Part shown: positions 37,041 to 45,263 of the stretch, in pieces
How the letters are laid out: every line of letters starts with the position of its first letter
Numbering within the stretch: the stretch's first letter is position 1
NCBI RefSeq assembly: GCF_003885045.1
Contig: NZ_RHJS01000002.1
Span: forward strand, 248,001-312,000
Direction of reading: 5' to 3'
Length of the DNA stretch: 64,000 bases
From: Schaedlerella arabinosiphila
GTDB lineage: Bacteria; Bacillota; Clostridia; Lachnospirales; Lachnospiraceae
Program-made: the position numbers and the translations under genes
Notes under the pieces: generated by a model
Database searches by the model: none
What the model saw: the letters and a program-made list of their open reading frames with translations, nothing else
What the model was told of the DNA's origin: nothing

Positions 37041-38345
37041 ATGGGTACAGATGAAAAAACAGGCGGACGGCAGTTGCTTCGGAGAGAGAAACGGTTCAAG
37101 TATGGATGGACCGTTTTTGTCGTATTATTGCTGATCGGAGGATTTGCATTTGCAGTATGGAGAGCGGCATGGGATGAGCCGGCAATTGATAATCCGGATT
37201 TCAGGGTTGTGATTAAGACCAATGAGTTTGCGGAGGTATTCCATCCGGCCATGGAGGTTTCTGCTGCCGGGGGAATGACAATCAGCTTCGGGGAGGAGAG
37301 CCTTGAAACGGCAGCAGGGGAGAAGGAGAAGTTTACTCCTGATGATTCGAGATTTGAGGAGGGGGAAGGCAAGATCAGGATTACGGCAAAGGATGGCGGG
37401 GAGATTACTCTACATAACATTCAGAGAGCGTATGGGACGCCCTCTTACGCGGGAGTGATTGAACTGCGTGCCGCAGAGGACGGGCTTGTAGTGATCAATG
37501 AGCTTCCTCTGGAAGCGTATTTGCGTAAGGTCGTCCCCAGCGAGATGCCTTATTATTATGAACTGGAAGCGTTAAAGGCACAGGCAATCTGTGCGAGGAA
37601 CTTTGCATATCAGCATGTAAAGGAACCGGGGTATCCGGAGTATGAGGCAAATTTGGATGACAGTACACGTTACCAGGTGTATGGAAACTGCCAGGAGGAC
37701 GCATTCGTAAACCAGGCGGTGGAAGGGACGAAAAACCAGGTCATGCGTTACTGGGGAAAGCTTGTCACCACCCTTTATTTTTCCACTTCCTGCGGCTATA
37801 CGACGGGCCTGGAAGCCTGGGGGACAGAGGAGGACGAGGCCAGCCGGTATCTGAAATCCGTAGCGGTGAAGGGGGAGGACGGAGATTACGAGGCAGAACT
37901 TCCTTGGTACAAATGGAAGATCCAGATTCCTGTGGAAACGCTGTCCAGCCAGGTGAGCGCGAATATGGAGACGGATCTCGGCACCATTCAGGATATAGAG
38001 ATTACAAAGACCGGAGACGGGGGGATTGCGCTCCAGGTCAGGATTACAGGTGATAAGGACACGGTTATGGTGGAAACGGAGAATAAGATCCGGAAGGCTT
38101 TGGGCGGCACCGGCGCTGAGGTTGTAAGGCAGGACGGTTCGATCGAGCCTGGAACGGCGCTGCTACCGAGTGCGTTTTTTACTATTGAAAAGGATAGGGA
38201 GACATTTGTGATTAATGGAGGCGGATTCGGGCACGGAATCGGGATGAGCCAGAACGGGGCGAATGAAATGGCAAAGAAAGGGAAGAACTGCAGTGAAATA
38301 CTGACACTTTTCTTTCATAAGGTAAAGGTGGAAACGGGGGAGTAA
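37041..38345 (+). CDS. SpoIID/LytB-domain protein, membrane-anchored
   Basis: A 434-residue protein with one N-terminal membrane helix (WTVFVVLLLIGGFAFAVW) and an extracellular SpoIID domain. The catalytic-loop motif VVPSEMP (glutamate ~residue 170) is present, followed by ALKAQAICARNFA, STSCGYTTG and the closing GHGIGMSQNGANEMA. SpoIID proteins are lytic transglycosylases that act on stem-peptide-free glycan strands. Outside a sporulation locus and beside glycan genes, this copy may remodel the wall for polymer passage. ATG 37041 follows AAGGAG; a TTG at 37017 is in frame. Confidence 0.85.
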   Translation: MGTDEKTGGRQLLRREKRFKYGWTVFVVLLLIGGFAFAVWRAAWDEPAIDNPDFRVVIKTNEFAEVFHPAMEVSAAGGMTISFGEESLETAAGEKEKFTPDDSRFEEGEGKIRITAKDGGEITLHNIQRAYGTPSYAGVIELRAAEDGLVVINELPLEAYLRKVVPSEMPYYYELEALKAQAICARNFAYQHVKEPGYPEYEANLDDSTRYQVYGNCQEDAFVNQAVEGTKNQVMRYWGKLVTTLYFSTSCGYTTGLEAWGTEEDEASRYLKSVAVKGEDGDYEAELPWYKWKIQIPVETLSSQVSANMETDLGTIQDIEITKTGDGGIALQVRITGDKDTVMVETENKIRKALGGTGAEVVRQDGSIEPGTALLPSAFFTIEKDRETFVINGGGFGHGIGMSQNGANEMAKKGKNCSEILTLFFHKVKVETGE

Positions 38346-38346
38346 A

Positions 38347-39327
38347 ATGTTTACATTTATAGTGACATGCTATAACCAGGCGGAAGTTATCACACATGCG
38401 TTGGAAAGCATCCGTTATCAGATCCGAAGATTCGGAAAGGGACAGAAGTTTCAGTTGATCGCTGCGGATGACGGCTCGGAGGATCAGAGCTGCCAGGTGA
38501 TCGAACAGTGGATTGAGGGAAATGAAGAGCTTTTTGAACGGGTGGACATGCTTTTCCGGGAGAAAAATGCCGGGATCTGCAGAAATTATGTGGAAGCTTT
38601 GAGACTGGTGTCAGGAGAGCGTTTTGCTGTCCTGAACGGCGACGATCTGTTTTCACCATACAGCCTGTTTGATGTTACGGATCTGTTGGATGAATATGAC
38701 ATGGTTTGCACTGCGTTTCTAAAGTTCTCTGGCTTTGGCGACATGGTCCGGTTCTATCCTACATACCTGGATGTGGTGCTGCAGAACTTTATCCGGGGAA
38801 ATATTCTGCGGCGCTCCATCAAACTGGGCTGCGCAGTTATGGGGACGGCAGTGTATCGGAAAGAACTGCTGACGGAGGATGTATTTGATTTTATTCTGCG
38901 GTTTCGGACTGTCAATGACCGGGCCTGTTTTCAGAAGATTGTAGATAAACATGAGAATCTCAGGGTGTGCTATGTGAATCGGCCGTTTATTTTGTACCGT
39001 ATATCAGAGAACTCGATTTCAAATTTTAACAGTCCGAATCGGTGGCTGCACAATCAGGAGGTTGCGCAGCTCTGCCGTGTAGAGAGGGCGGAAGAGAAGT
39101 CAGGATTTTTTAAAGCGATGCTTTATTTGCAGGAAAAATCAGCGGCGGTCAGGGCGAATCCACATTATTTCGTAAGGCTGATGCGGTTTTTCTCGCCTTA
39201 CTATTTTATTATGCTGTGGCTGTTTGTTAGGAATTACCGGGAGATCGTCAGAATGGAACATGAGCTGATTGATCCGCATTGGAAGCGATGCAGCGAATAT
39301 TATAAAAGAATAATGGAAAGGATTTAG
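38347..39327 (+). CDS. GT2-family glycosyltransferase
   Basis: A 326-residue GT2: FTFIVTCYNQAEVI, AADDGSEDQS, NAGICRNYVEA and the metal-binding LNGDDLF (~residue 99). The C-terminus is hydrophobic (YYFIMLWLFV), so it may sit at the membrane. It starts one base after the SpoIID stop and is clearly in the same operon. RBS GGGGGAG. No paralogue of it is seen elsewhere in the window. Confidence 0.87.
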   Translation: MFTFIVTCYNQAEVITHALESIRYQIRRFGKGQKFQLIAADDGSEDQSCQVIEQWIEGNEELFERVDMLFREKNAGICRNYVEALRLVSGERFAVLNGDDLFSPYSLFDVTDLLDEYDMVCTAFLKFSGFGDMVRFYPTYLDVVLQNFIRGNILRRSIKLGCAVMGTAVYRKELLTEDVFDFILRFRTVNDRACFQKIVDKHENLRVCYVNRPFILYRISENSISNFNSPNRWLHNQEVAQLCRVERAEEKSGFFKAMLYLQEKSAAVRANPHYFVRLMRFFSPYYFIMLWLFVRNYREIVRMEHELIDPHWKRCSEYYKRIMERI

Positions 39328-39368
39328 CATTTGGTAAAAGGAAAAGAGTATTGATAAGTTGTGTAATT

Positions 39369-39566
39369 GTTACTGTTCACACGGTGTCGTGCACTTGCTG
39401 CACGGCATCCGGCCAATTCAGTGCTGGGGCGGGCATCCATCCCGTCTACACTCCGTTCCGGTCCGTCCTAAACAAGCGTCGCTGGCGCTTAGGACCGCCG
39501 GCAGGCGACTTTTCAATGGGCTGGATGCATTACAGTTCGCGGCCGGTTGGGTCGTGACTGTAACTG
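39369..39566. repeat. Long imperfect repeat, copy 1 (left of Rpn gene)
   Basis: It begins GTTACTGTTCAC and ends GTGACTGTAACTG. It shares with 41216-41360 the start (TACTGTTCAC...GCATCCGGCCA) and a nearly identical 3' part (39502-39564: GGCGACTTTTCAATGGGCTG onward). The shared 3' part folds as TTACAGTTC...GTGACTGTAA. The two copies bracket the Rpn nuclease gene at 40100-41059. Confidence 0.7.
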
Positions 39567-39570
39567 TCTG

Positions 39571-39716
39571 TTACATGTCACACCCCGACCAATCACCACG
39601 CTGATTGGTCGGGAGGATGCACATAAAAGCTGGTATTCAGGCCGCCCATTGCCGAAGGCAATTTTAAATGGCGGCCTGAGTTACAGGGCACGCCTGGTCA
39701 AGGTGTGACCTGTAAC
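39571..39716. other. Multi-branched palindromic element or structured RNA
   Basis: An outer stem (39571-39584 with 39702-39715, 13 of 14 bases paired) closes two hairpins: 39585-39595 with 39602-39612 (11 bp perfect) and 39638-39650 with 39667-39678 (12 bp with one bulge). The 3' outer arm can pair instead with 39680-39694 (13 of 15), giving mutually exclusive folds. It could be a structured RNA, an attenuator, or a palindromic mobile repeat. Confidence 0.55.
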
Positions 39717-40099
39717 AACTGTCTTTTAAGCATGATGCGAAAATACATTCGGTGTTGTGTATTTGGCCGCGATATGTTATCCTTAACAGGAAGAATCCAA
39801 AAAGATATTCATCTTTTTTTGTTCTTGCCGGTACATCGCCGGGTTACTCAATCACAGTTTTTTACAAAGCAGATTTTCGAGTTTCATTTGCCAGGAGGAT
39901 ATATTTCAGGCTGTTTTTGTAGGAATTTTACTTTTCTGGGTCCATGATTCGTGTTATGATTAGTTCAGAAAAGAAAATTTGCAGCACTTCAGAGCAGCGG
40001 GCCGCGCGCAGACCTGCCGGCTGTTCTGAAGAGTGACGGAAATTCTCTCCTCTCCTCGTGTAAACACTCGGAAAGTCCTGCAGGAGAAAGGAGAATTGA

Positions 40100-41059
40100 A
40101 TGAATCAGACAACGAAAAAAACAAACCAAGATTTTATTATGTCACCGAAGGTTGACGTATGCTTTGCAGGGCTGATGGAGAACCCGATGGTTCGGAAAGG
40201 CTTCTGCGCCGCAATCCTGCGGGTTTCCCCGGAAACGGTTGAGAAAACGGAGCTGCTCCCCACCCATCTGCAGCGCAGCTACGCAGACGATAAGCTGGGA
40301 ATTCTGGACGTGCGTGTGCGCATGCTGGACGGTACTCAGATCAACATGGAGATGCAGGTAAAGGGGTACGAATTTTGGGATGAGCGGGCCCTGTTTTACC
40401 TTTGTAAAATGTTTTCGGATCAACTGAAATCTGGAGAATCCTATGAAAATCTGAAAAAATGTATACACGTAAGTATTCTGGATTTTATCCGTTTTCCAAA
40501 GGATAAGGAGTGCTATCACAGGATCGGCTTTTGCAAAAGGAAGACAGGAAAGGTTTACAGCGACAAGCTGGAGATACAAATTCTGGAATTGAAAAAGCTG
40601 CCGAAGGAGATACAGACCGGGGAAGAGATCGTCAACTGGATGCGTTTTTTTAACGGGAAAAATAAGGAGGAGTTTGAACAGATGGCGAAGAAGAGTGAAT
40701 ATCTGGGCGAGGCTTATGAAGCGCTGCAGAAGTTAAGCGCGGATGATTTGAAACGCCTTGAATATGAAGCGAGAGAGAAAGCGCTGAAGGATCATAATTC
40801 ATTTTTGAGCAGTGCACAGAGAATTGGAGAGAAGCGAGGGGAGAAACGCGGCAGGAAAATTGGAGAGAGGCACGGCAGAGAAATCGGAGAGAAGCTTGGC
40901 AGAGAAATCGGAGAGAAACACGGCAGGAAAATCGGAGAAGAACATGGCATCGAATTGGCAAAACAAGTATTCCGGCTGCAGGCGCAGGGTAAAACAGAAC
41001 AGAATATTGCATCCGAATGTGACATTCCGATTGAGAAGGTGCGGAAGATTTTAGCGTAA
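40100..41059 (+). CDS. Rpn-family recombination-promoting nuclease / putative transposase
   Basis: A 319-residue protein of the Rpn/PD-(D/E)XK transposase-like family, which promote DNA exchange or mobility. The N-terminus (KVDVCFAGLMENP, ILDVRVRMLDGTQINMEMQV) holds the nuclease core with D...E-x-Q. The C-terminal third has four 24-bp DNA repeats (40850-40945) giving a run of charged GREIGEKx units, then a short helix-turn-helix-like end (ASECDIPIEKVRKIL). Strong RBS GGAGAAAGGAG precedes ATG 40100. It lies between two copies of a long repeat and may be the core of a small mobile unit. Confidence 0.85.
   Translation: MNQTTKKTNQDFIMSPKVDVCFAGLMENPMVRKGFCAAILRVSPETVEKTELLPTHLQRSYADDKLGILDVRVRMLDGTQINMEMQVKGYEFWDERALFYLCKMFSDQLKSGESYENLKKCIHVSILDFIRFPKDKECYHRIGFCKRKTGKVYSDKLEIQILELKKLPKEIQTGEEIVNWMRFFNGKNKEEFEQMAKKSEYLGEAYEALQKLSADDLKRLEYEAREKALKDHNSFLSSAQRIGEKRGEKRGRKIGERHGREIGEKLGREIGEKHGRKIGEEHGIELAKQVFRLQAQGKTEQNIASECDIPIEKVRKILA
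40850..40945 (+). repeat. Four 24-bp tandem repeats inside the Rpn gene
   Basis: Units start at 40850, 40874, 40898 and 40922 with the pattern GGCAGRAAAATYGGAGARRA. They encode eight-residue charged units and keep the frame, so gain or loss of copies would change only tail length. Confidence 0.8.
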
Positions 41060-41215
41060 TTGCTTTGCCTGCAGCCGGATATTTCCCTGCCCCTTTGCCT
41101 GCAGCATGGCCTCATAAAGGCCGGTTCCGTCTCCCGGCTTCGGGCAGAGTCATAAAAATCTATTCCATTGCTTTGTGGAGCATATAAACGGTGTCCTGAT
41201 CAGAAATGCGCTGGA

Positions 41216-41360
41216 TACTGTTCACGGTGCCTTGCACCTTGCTGCAAGGCATCCGGCCAGTAAAATAGCGGTTGCGTGTATCCAGCTCCTCACCGTCAGG
41301 CGACTTTTCAATGGGCTGGATGCGTTACAGTTCGCGGCCGGTTGGGCCGTGAACTGTAAC
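41216..41360. repeat. Long imperfect repeat, copy 2 (right of Rpn gene)
   Basis: It matches copy 1 at both ends but lacks ~50 bases of its middle. The 3' part forms a strong hairpin (41324-41360) in which GTTACAGTTC pairs with GAACTGTAAC and the GC-rich inner part also pairs. Confidence 0.7.
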
Positions 41361-41398
41361 GTGTAATTGTAATAATTGTGTGAACTTGTAGGAACCGG

Positions 41399-41428
41399 TT
41401 TACTTTATTTGCAGGGATGTGCTATACT
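41399..41428 (+). promoter_or_regulatory. Promoter for the coiled-coil repeat gene
   Basis: TTTACT (41399-41404), an 18-base spacer, and TATACT (41423-41428) preceded by TGC as an extended -10. The gene starts 35 bases downstream. Confidence 0.5.
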
Positions 41429-41462
41429 GGACAAAATAAAATTGAAGGAAAGGGGGAGTTAA

Positions 41463-42038
41463 ATGTTAGATGCAAAAGATTTAAGGGCAATCGCGGAATT
41501 GATCGATGCCAGGGCGGAGGAGACCGAGAAGCGTTTGAGCGACCACTTGGAAAAACTGATAGATACCAGGGCGGAAGAGACAGAAAAACGCTTGAGTGAA
41601 AGCACGGAGCGGCTGGTCGATTCAAAGATGGATGAAATGAGAGCGCTGCTCGACAGCAGGACAGACGAGATGAAAGTATTGCTCGACAGTAGGACAGACG
41701 AGATGAAAGCGCTGCTTGATACCCGAACCAAACAAATGGAAGATCTGCTCGATACCCGAACCAAACAAATGGAAGACCTGCTTGATACCCGAACCAAACA
41801 AATGGAGGATCTGATCGACACCAGAATCAGTCAATCGGAAGTATTCTTAATTGATGAGATGGAGCGGTATGACAGAAAGTATGAAAAGGAATTTGGGGAT
41901 GTGAAGCAGCGTCTTGGAGCTTTGGAGGGTGTTTACCGTATGACAAAAAACGAAACGGAAACAATCAATCTGTCTCTGAAATTAATTGAAAACCTGGATA
42001 AAAGGGTCACGAAGCTGGAGGCCAGGGCTGCAGTTTGA
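41463..42038 (+). CDS. Coiled-coil protein with 11-residue (hendecad) repeats
   Basis: A 191-residue protein, almost wholly helical and charged, with no signal peptide or membrane segment. The middle holds repeats of LLDTRTKQMED / LLDSRTDEMKx with an 11-residue period, which suits a right-handed coiled coil. The repeats are encoded by 33-bp DNA units. The ends (AEETEKRLS; KLIENLDKRVTKLEARA) also have coiled-coil character. Function unknown; similar proteins often accompany Rpn-type genes as short companions. RBS AAAGGGGGAG precedes the ATG. Confidence 0.75.
   Translation: MLDAKDLRAIAELIDARAEETEKRLSDHLEKLIDTRAEETEKRLSESTERLVDSKMDEMRALLDSRTDEMKVLLDSRTDEMKALLDTRTKQMEDLLDTRTKQMEDLLDTRTKQMEDLIDTRISQSEVFLIDEMERYDRKYEKEFGDVKQRLGALEGVYRMTKNETETINLSLKLIENLDKRVTKLEARAAV
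41646..41843 (+). repeat. 33-bp tandem repeats, about six units
   Basis: Units begin at 41646, 41679, 41712, 41745, 41778 and 41811. The three middle ones are nearly identical (core GATACCCGAACCAAACAAAT). Units keep frame, so slippage would lengthen or shorten the coiled coil by 11 residues. Confidence 0.9.
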
Positions 42039-42054
42039 AGTAAGGGGAATGGAT

Positions 42055-43380
42055 ATGCATGATTGGATGGTTGCTTTTGGAATACGAAAGAAAGGCATCG
42101 GTTTCCAGGCTGCGGAACTGACGGAATCTGTGTCTGAGCTGTCCAATCCGGCCAGGGGATGGTATCAGATACATACGTTTGCGGCAGAGCAGGAACCGGA
42201 CTTTGAGGAGCTGCGCTGGTGTCTGCATCCGAAGGATACGCTTGCATTCCTGCTGATTGACATCGGGCATTTCCGGGACAGGGATCTGGAACAGGAGGTT
42301 CTCGACCGGATTCGGCGTATCTTTTCGTTTTTTTCGGAGAGATCTTACGATTGTATTGTAAGGATAGTCTATGATCATGAAGGAAAGGCTTTACTGCGGG
42401 AGCCGTCCTTTTTTTCGCAGGTGAAGTCACATTTGGAGCAGATTGGGAGGCTGATGGAGCAGTTTGCGGACACCGTCTTTGTGTTCCAGGGATTGCTGGT
42501 AGGCAACTGGGGGGAAATGCATTCCTCCAAATTTTTATCTGAAGCCCAGATGGGGCAGATGGCGGAGATCCTTCGCCGATATAAGGGAGAGGAGACGTAT
42601 CTGGCGGTCAGGCGTCCGGTATACTGGCGAATGCTGCATGAGGAGCAGAAAGAAACGGGGCAGGTCACAGCGGACGATATGGGGATTTTTGACGATGGGA
42701 TACTGGGCTCTGAGAGCCATCTTGGAACCTTCGGCACACAGAGCAGGAAATGTGCGTCATGGAACAGCCCCTGGGAACGGACGGAGGAGCTTTCGTTTGA
42801 GACAGAGATCGGCAGGCTTGCGCCCAATGGAGGGGAAGCTGTATATAGCCGGGACTATCTCCAGGAGCTGACTCCGGAAACAGTATTGGACATCCTCGGC
42901 AAGATGCAGGTCACATATTTGAACAGAGCGCATGATACGAGAATACTTGAGGTCTGGAAGGAATGGAAGTATCCGGGAGCGGGCTTATGGAAAGGGAAAA
43001 GCATTTATGATTATGTAAGCGCGCATTTGGGATATCGCTTTCTGATCCGGAAGGCATGTGTTTCATTTAAAAGGAAAGATCACGTTTATTTTGCGGAGAT
43101 TGAAGTCGAAAATACAGGCTTTGCAGGATACTATCAGGAAGCAGAGATCTGCCTGGAATATACGGACAACAGCGGTGTATATTCTTCTGAGGTATTAGAA
43201 CCCCGGATGAAGGGCTGGAAAAGCAAAGAACGCCGAAGATTGGCCCGTACAATAGAAGCAGGGGACGGCGGGGTGTATTTAACGGCCAGGCGGAAGAAAG
43301 ACGGGGCGGTGATCCGTTTTGGGAATGAATCTGATGAACAGGGAAGAGTGCTCCTGGGGGAAATCACAGGATTATTATGA
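42055..43380 (+). CDS. DUF4874/DUF4832 protein, second copy
   Basis: A 441-residue paralogue of 28079-29503: NPARGWYQIHTF, QGLLVGNWGEMHSSK, ILGSESHLGTFG, and a C-terminal domain with AHLGYRFLIRKA. No signal peptide or anchor is visible at the start, unlike the other copy, so it may act in the cytoplasm. I take ATG 42055, which has AAGGGG 7 bases upstream; ATG 42049 and an in-frame start at 41986 inside the previous gene are less likely. Activity unknown. Confidence 0.78.
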   Translation: MHDWMVAFGIRKKGIGFQAAELTESVSELSNPARGWYQIHTFAAEQEPDFEELRWCLHPKDTLAFLLIDIGHFRDRDLEQEVLDRIRRIFSFFSERSYDCIVRIVYDHEGKALLREPSFFSQVKSHLEQIGRLMEQFADTVFVFQGLLVGNWGEMHSSKFLSEAQMGQMAEILRRYKGEETYLAVRRPVYWRMLHEEQKETGQVTADDMGIFDDGILGSESHLGTFGTQSRKCASWNSPWERTEELSFETEIGRLAPNGGEAVYSRDYLQELTPETVLDILGKMQVTYLNRAHDTRILEVWKEWKYPGAGLWKGKSIYDYVSAHLGYRFLIRKACVSFKRKDHVYFAEIEVENTGFAGYYQEAEICLEYTDNSGVYSSEVLEPRMKGWKSKERRRLARTIEAGDGGVYLTARRKKDGAVIRFGNESDEQGRVLLGEITGLL

Positions 43381-43411
43381 AAACAATAAAGGGGAACGAC
43401 AATGCAAAAGG

Positions 43412-43448
43412 GCAGTCGGATTATAGAAAAAAACTATAACCTGACTGC
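43412..43448 (+). terminator. Stem-loop terminator after the DUF4832 gene
   Basis: GCAGTCGGATTATAG pairs with CTATAACCTGACTGC around a seven-A loop, with G-U pairs, followed by the T-rich ATATTTTACTTTTC. It lies 30 bases after the stop. Confidence 0.6.
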
Positions 43449-43572
43449 TCATATTTTACTTTTCAATTAGACGTAAATAAAAATAAAAGCTATACTGATA
43501 TTTAGACGTATTCAGAAACCGGATTTGTGGCTTCCCGAAGGCTTCTGAGACGGAATAAGGCAGGAACGGAAT

Positions 43573-43809
43573 GTGAGAACGAAAAAATTACAGCTTGTGG
43601 TCACTTTTCATACTACGGCAGACGCTATGGCGATGGAGCAGGCGTGTAAAAAGATGCAGGCAGAAGGACGGCTGATCCCGGTTCCTAAGGCGATCTCTGC
43701 GGGATGCGGGCTTGCGTGGTGCGCCGGGCCAGAGAGCAGGGAAAAGCTCAAAGCAGTTATGGAGAGTGTCGGCATAGAAGAGGAAGAAATACACGAATGC
43801 ATGGTTTGA
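43573..43809 (+). CDS. DUF3343 putative Se/S-carrier-like protein
   Basis: A 78-residue protein of DUF3343: LVVTFHTTADAMAMEQ, then GRLIPVPKAISAGCGLAWCA with the conserved cysteines (~50 and 55). Members are found beside YedF and Csd-like genes in genomes that handle labile selenium, and are proposed to carry sulfur or selenium. GTG start behind AGGAACGGA. It is followed within 2 kb by exactly these partners. Its tail is imperfectly duplicated just downstream (43830-43856). Confidence 0.8.
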   Translation: MRTKKLQLVVTFHTTADAMAMEQACKKMQAEGRLIPVPKAISAGCGLAWCAGPESREKLKAVMESVGIEEEEIHECMV

Positions 43810-43879
43810 GCGCCGGTGATGAAAATAGGAAATGCACACAAATGCATGATTTGAGCATCTGAGCCGAAGAAAAGAGGAC

Positions 43880-43894
43880 ATACATAAAATACAT
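43880..43894 (+). promoter_or_regulatory. 15-bp motif shared upstream of csd-like and yedF genes, copy 1
   Basis: ATACATAAAATACAT occurs exactly here, 51 bases before the aminotransferase start, and again at 45220-45234, 29 bases before yedF. It is palindrome-like (ATACAT...ATACAT direct halves) and AT-rich; it may be a -10 region or a regulator site. Confidence 0.4.
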
Positions 43895-43945
43895 GACTAT
43901 GACAGACTTCTATTTGAAAAGAAGCAATACGAAAGGGAAAAATTT

Positions 43946-45079
43946 ATGATTTATTTGGATAATGCCGCAACCACCCTGCAGAAGCCGAAGCAGGTTGGGG
44001 AAGCGGTTGCCCAGGCAATGTGTTCCCTGGGCAACGCGGGGCGGGGAGTGCATGAGGCGACCCTGGGCGCCTCCCGGGTGATCTTTGAAACAAGAAAAAA
44101 GCTGGCGGATTTTTTTCATGGGGAAAGCCCGAGACAGATCGCATTTACCTCAAATTCTACGGAAAGCCTGAATACGGCGATCAAGGGAACACTCCAGGGA
44201 GGGGATCATGTGATCACAACGGAACTGGAGCACAATTCGGTACTCCGCCCGCTGTATGAAATGGAAAAAAAGGGAGTGGAGCTTACCATCATCCGAAGTG
44301 ACGAAAAGGGATGCATTGACGTGCAGGATTTTGAGCGTGAGATTCGGGAAAATACGCGGATGATCGTCTGCACCCACGGCTCCAACCTGACGGGAAATCT
44401 GGTGGATATTGCGGGGGTCGGAGAGACTGCCCGCCGGCACCAGGTGATTTTCTGCGTGGACGCGTCCCAGACGGCGGGGGTATTTCCCATCGACGTGCAG
44501 GAAATGAAGATTGATATTCTATGCTTTACCGGACACAAGGGCCTGCTGGGCCCCCAGGGGACCGGCGGGATGTATGTGCGAGAGGGAATCGGAATCCGCC
44601 CGTTAAAAAGCGGGGGCAGCGGCGTCCAGACATACCGCAGGGAGCATCCGGCGGAGATGCCCACCGCCCTGGAAGCGGGAACCCTGAACGGACATGGCAT
44701 TGCCGGGCTGAATGCAGCGGTGGATTACATCCGGAAAACAGGAATGGACGTGATACGCGGGCAGGAACAGGATTTGATGATGCGGTTTTACGAAGGGGTG
44801 AAAGAGATTCCGGGAATCAGGATCTATGGAGATTTTTCAAAGCCGGAGCGGTGCCCCATCGTGGCTCTCAATCTGGGAGAGTATGATTCTTCGGAGGTCA
44901 GCGACGAGCTGTTTATGAGTTATGGGATCGCCACCCGCCCGGGGGCCCACTGTGCGCCGCTGATGCACAAGGCTCTGGGAACAGTGGAGCAGGGCGCGGT
45001 GCGTTTCAGCTTTTCCCATTATAATAAGGAAGAGGAAATTGACGCAGCCATTGCGGCGCTGCGTGATCTGGCAGACTGA
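43946..45079 (+). CDS. Class V aminotransferase-fold cysteine desulfurase (Csd/SufS-like)
   Basis: A 377-residue PLP enzyme: MIYLDNAATT start, SNSTESLNTAI, ELEHNSVLRPL, VDASQTAG, and the PLP lysine in TGHKGLLGPQG (~residue 196). The catalytic cysteine is in RPGAHCAPLMH (~334). Such enzymes free sulfur (or selenium) from cysteine (or selenocysteine) as an enzyme persulfide. With DUF3343 and YedF on the same strand, transfer into the YedF pathway is likely, rather than general Fe-S assembly, since no SufBCD or IscU is nearby. Confidence 0.88.
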   Translation: MIYLDNAATTLQKPKQVGEAVAQAMCSLGNAGRGVHEATLGASRVIFETRKKLADFFHGESPRQIAFTSNSTESLNTAIKGTLQGGDHVITTELEHNSVLRPLYEMEKKGVELTIIRSDEKGCIDVQDFEREIRENTRMIVCTHGSNLTGNLVDIAGVGETARRHQVIFCVDASQTAGVFPIDVQEMKIDILCFTGHKGLLGPQGTGGMYVREGIGIRPLKSGGSGVQTYRREHPAEMPTALEAGTLNGHGIAGLNAAVDYIRKTGMDVIRGQEQDLMMRFYEGVKEIPGIRIYGDFSKPERCPIVALNLGEYDSSEVSDELFMSYGIATRPGAHCAPLMHKALGTVEQGAVRFSFSHYNKEEEIDAAIAALRDLAD

Positions 45080-45219
45080 TTCCGCCAGGTAAAAACGGCG
45101 GATATCTTCGCTGTAAAGCTGCATGAACCGACAGAGTGAATAAGGCGCTGCAGGGGATGCGGCCGGCAGCAGGGCGCAGATCCTGTCTGAGGCTGACAGG
45201 CTTTGTGTCCAATCACAAT

Positions 45220-45234
45220 ATACATAAAATACAT
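45220..45234 (+). promoter_or_regulatory. 15-bp shared motif, copy 2 (upstream of yedF)
   Basis: Exact second copy of ATACATAAAATACAT. The 185-base gap before yedF holds no other gene. Confidence 0.4.
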
Positions 45235-45263
45235 AATAAAAAATGATGCGGAGGAACAAAAAG

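Larger units (their letters stand above)
39328..40099. other. Structured non-coding region upstream of the Rpn gene
   Basis: No gene is supported here. The region holds copy 1 of a long repeat (39369-39566), a compact multi-stem element (39571-39716), and an imperfect hairpin 39987-40031 (CTTCAGAGCAGC with GCTGTTCTGAAG). A possible but badly spaced promoter (TTTACT at 39927, TATGAT at 39955) lies before the Rpn gene. Confidence 0.6.
41060..41462. other. Intergenic region with repeat copy 2 and a promoter
   Basis: It holds a short direct repeat TTTGCCTGCAG near 41064 and 41096, copy 2 of the long repeat (41216-41360) and a promoter at 41399-41428. No gene is supported. Confidence 0.6.

Noticed and set aside
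41646..41843. CRISPR-like repeat array
   Set aside because: The 33-bp repeats have no spacers and are in-frame coding repeats of a coiled-coil protein.
43402..43470. A 22-codon ATG frame behind AAAGGGG
   Set aside because: It coincides with the terminator-like stem-loop after the DUF4832 gene and the peptide has no recognisable feature; structure explains it better.
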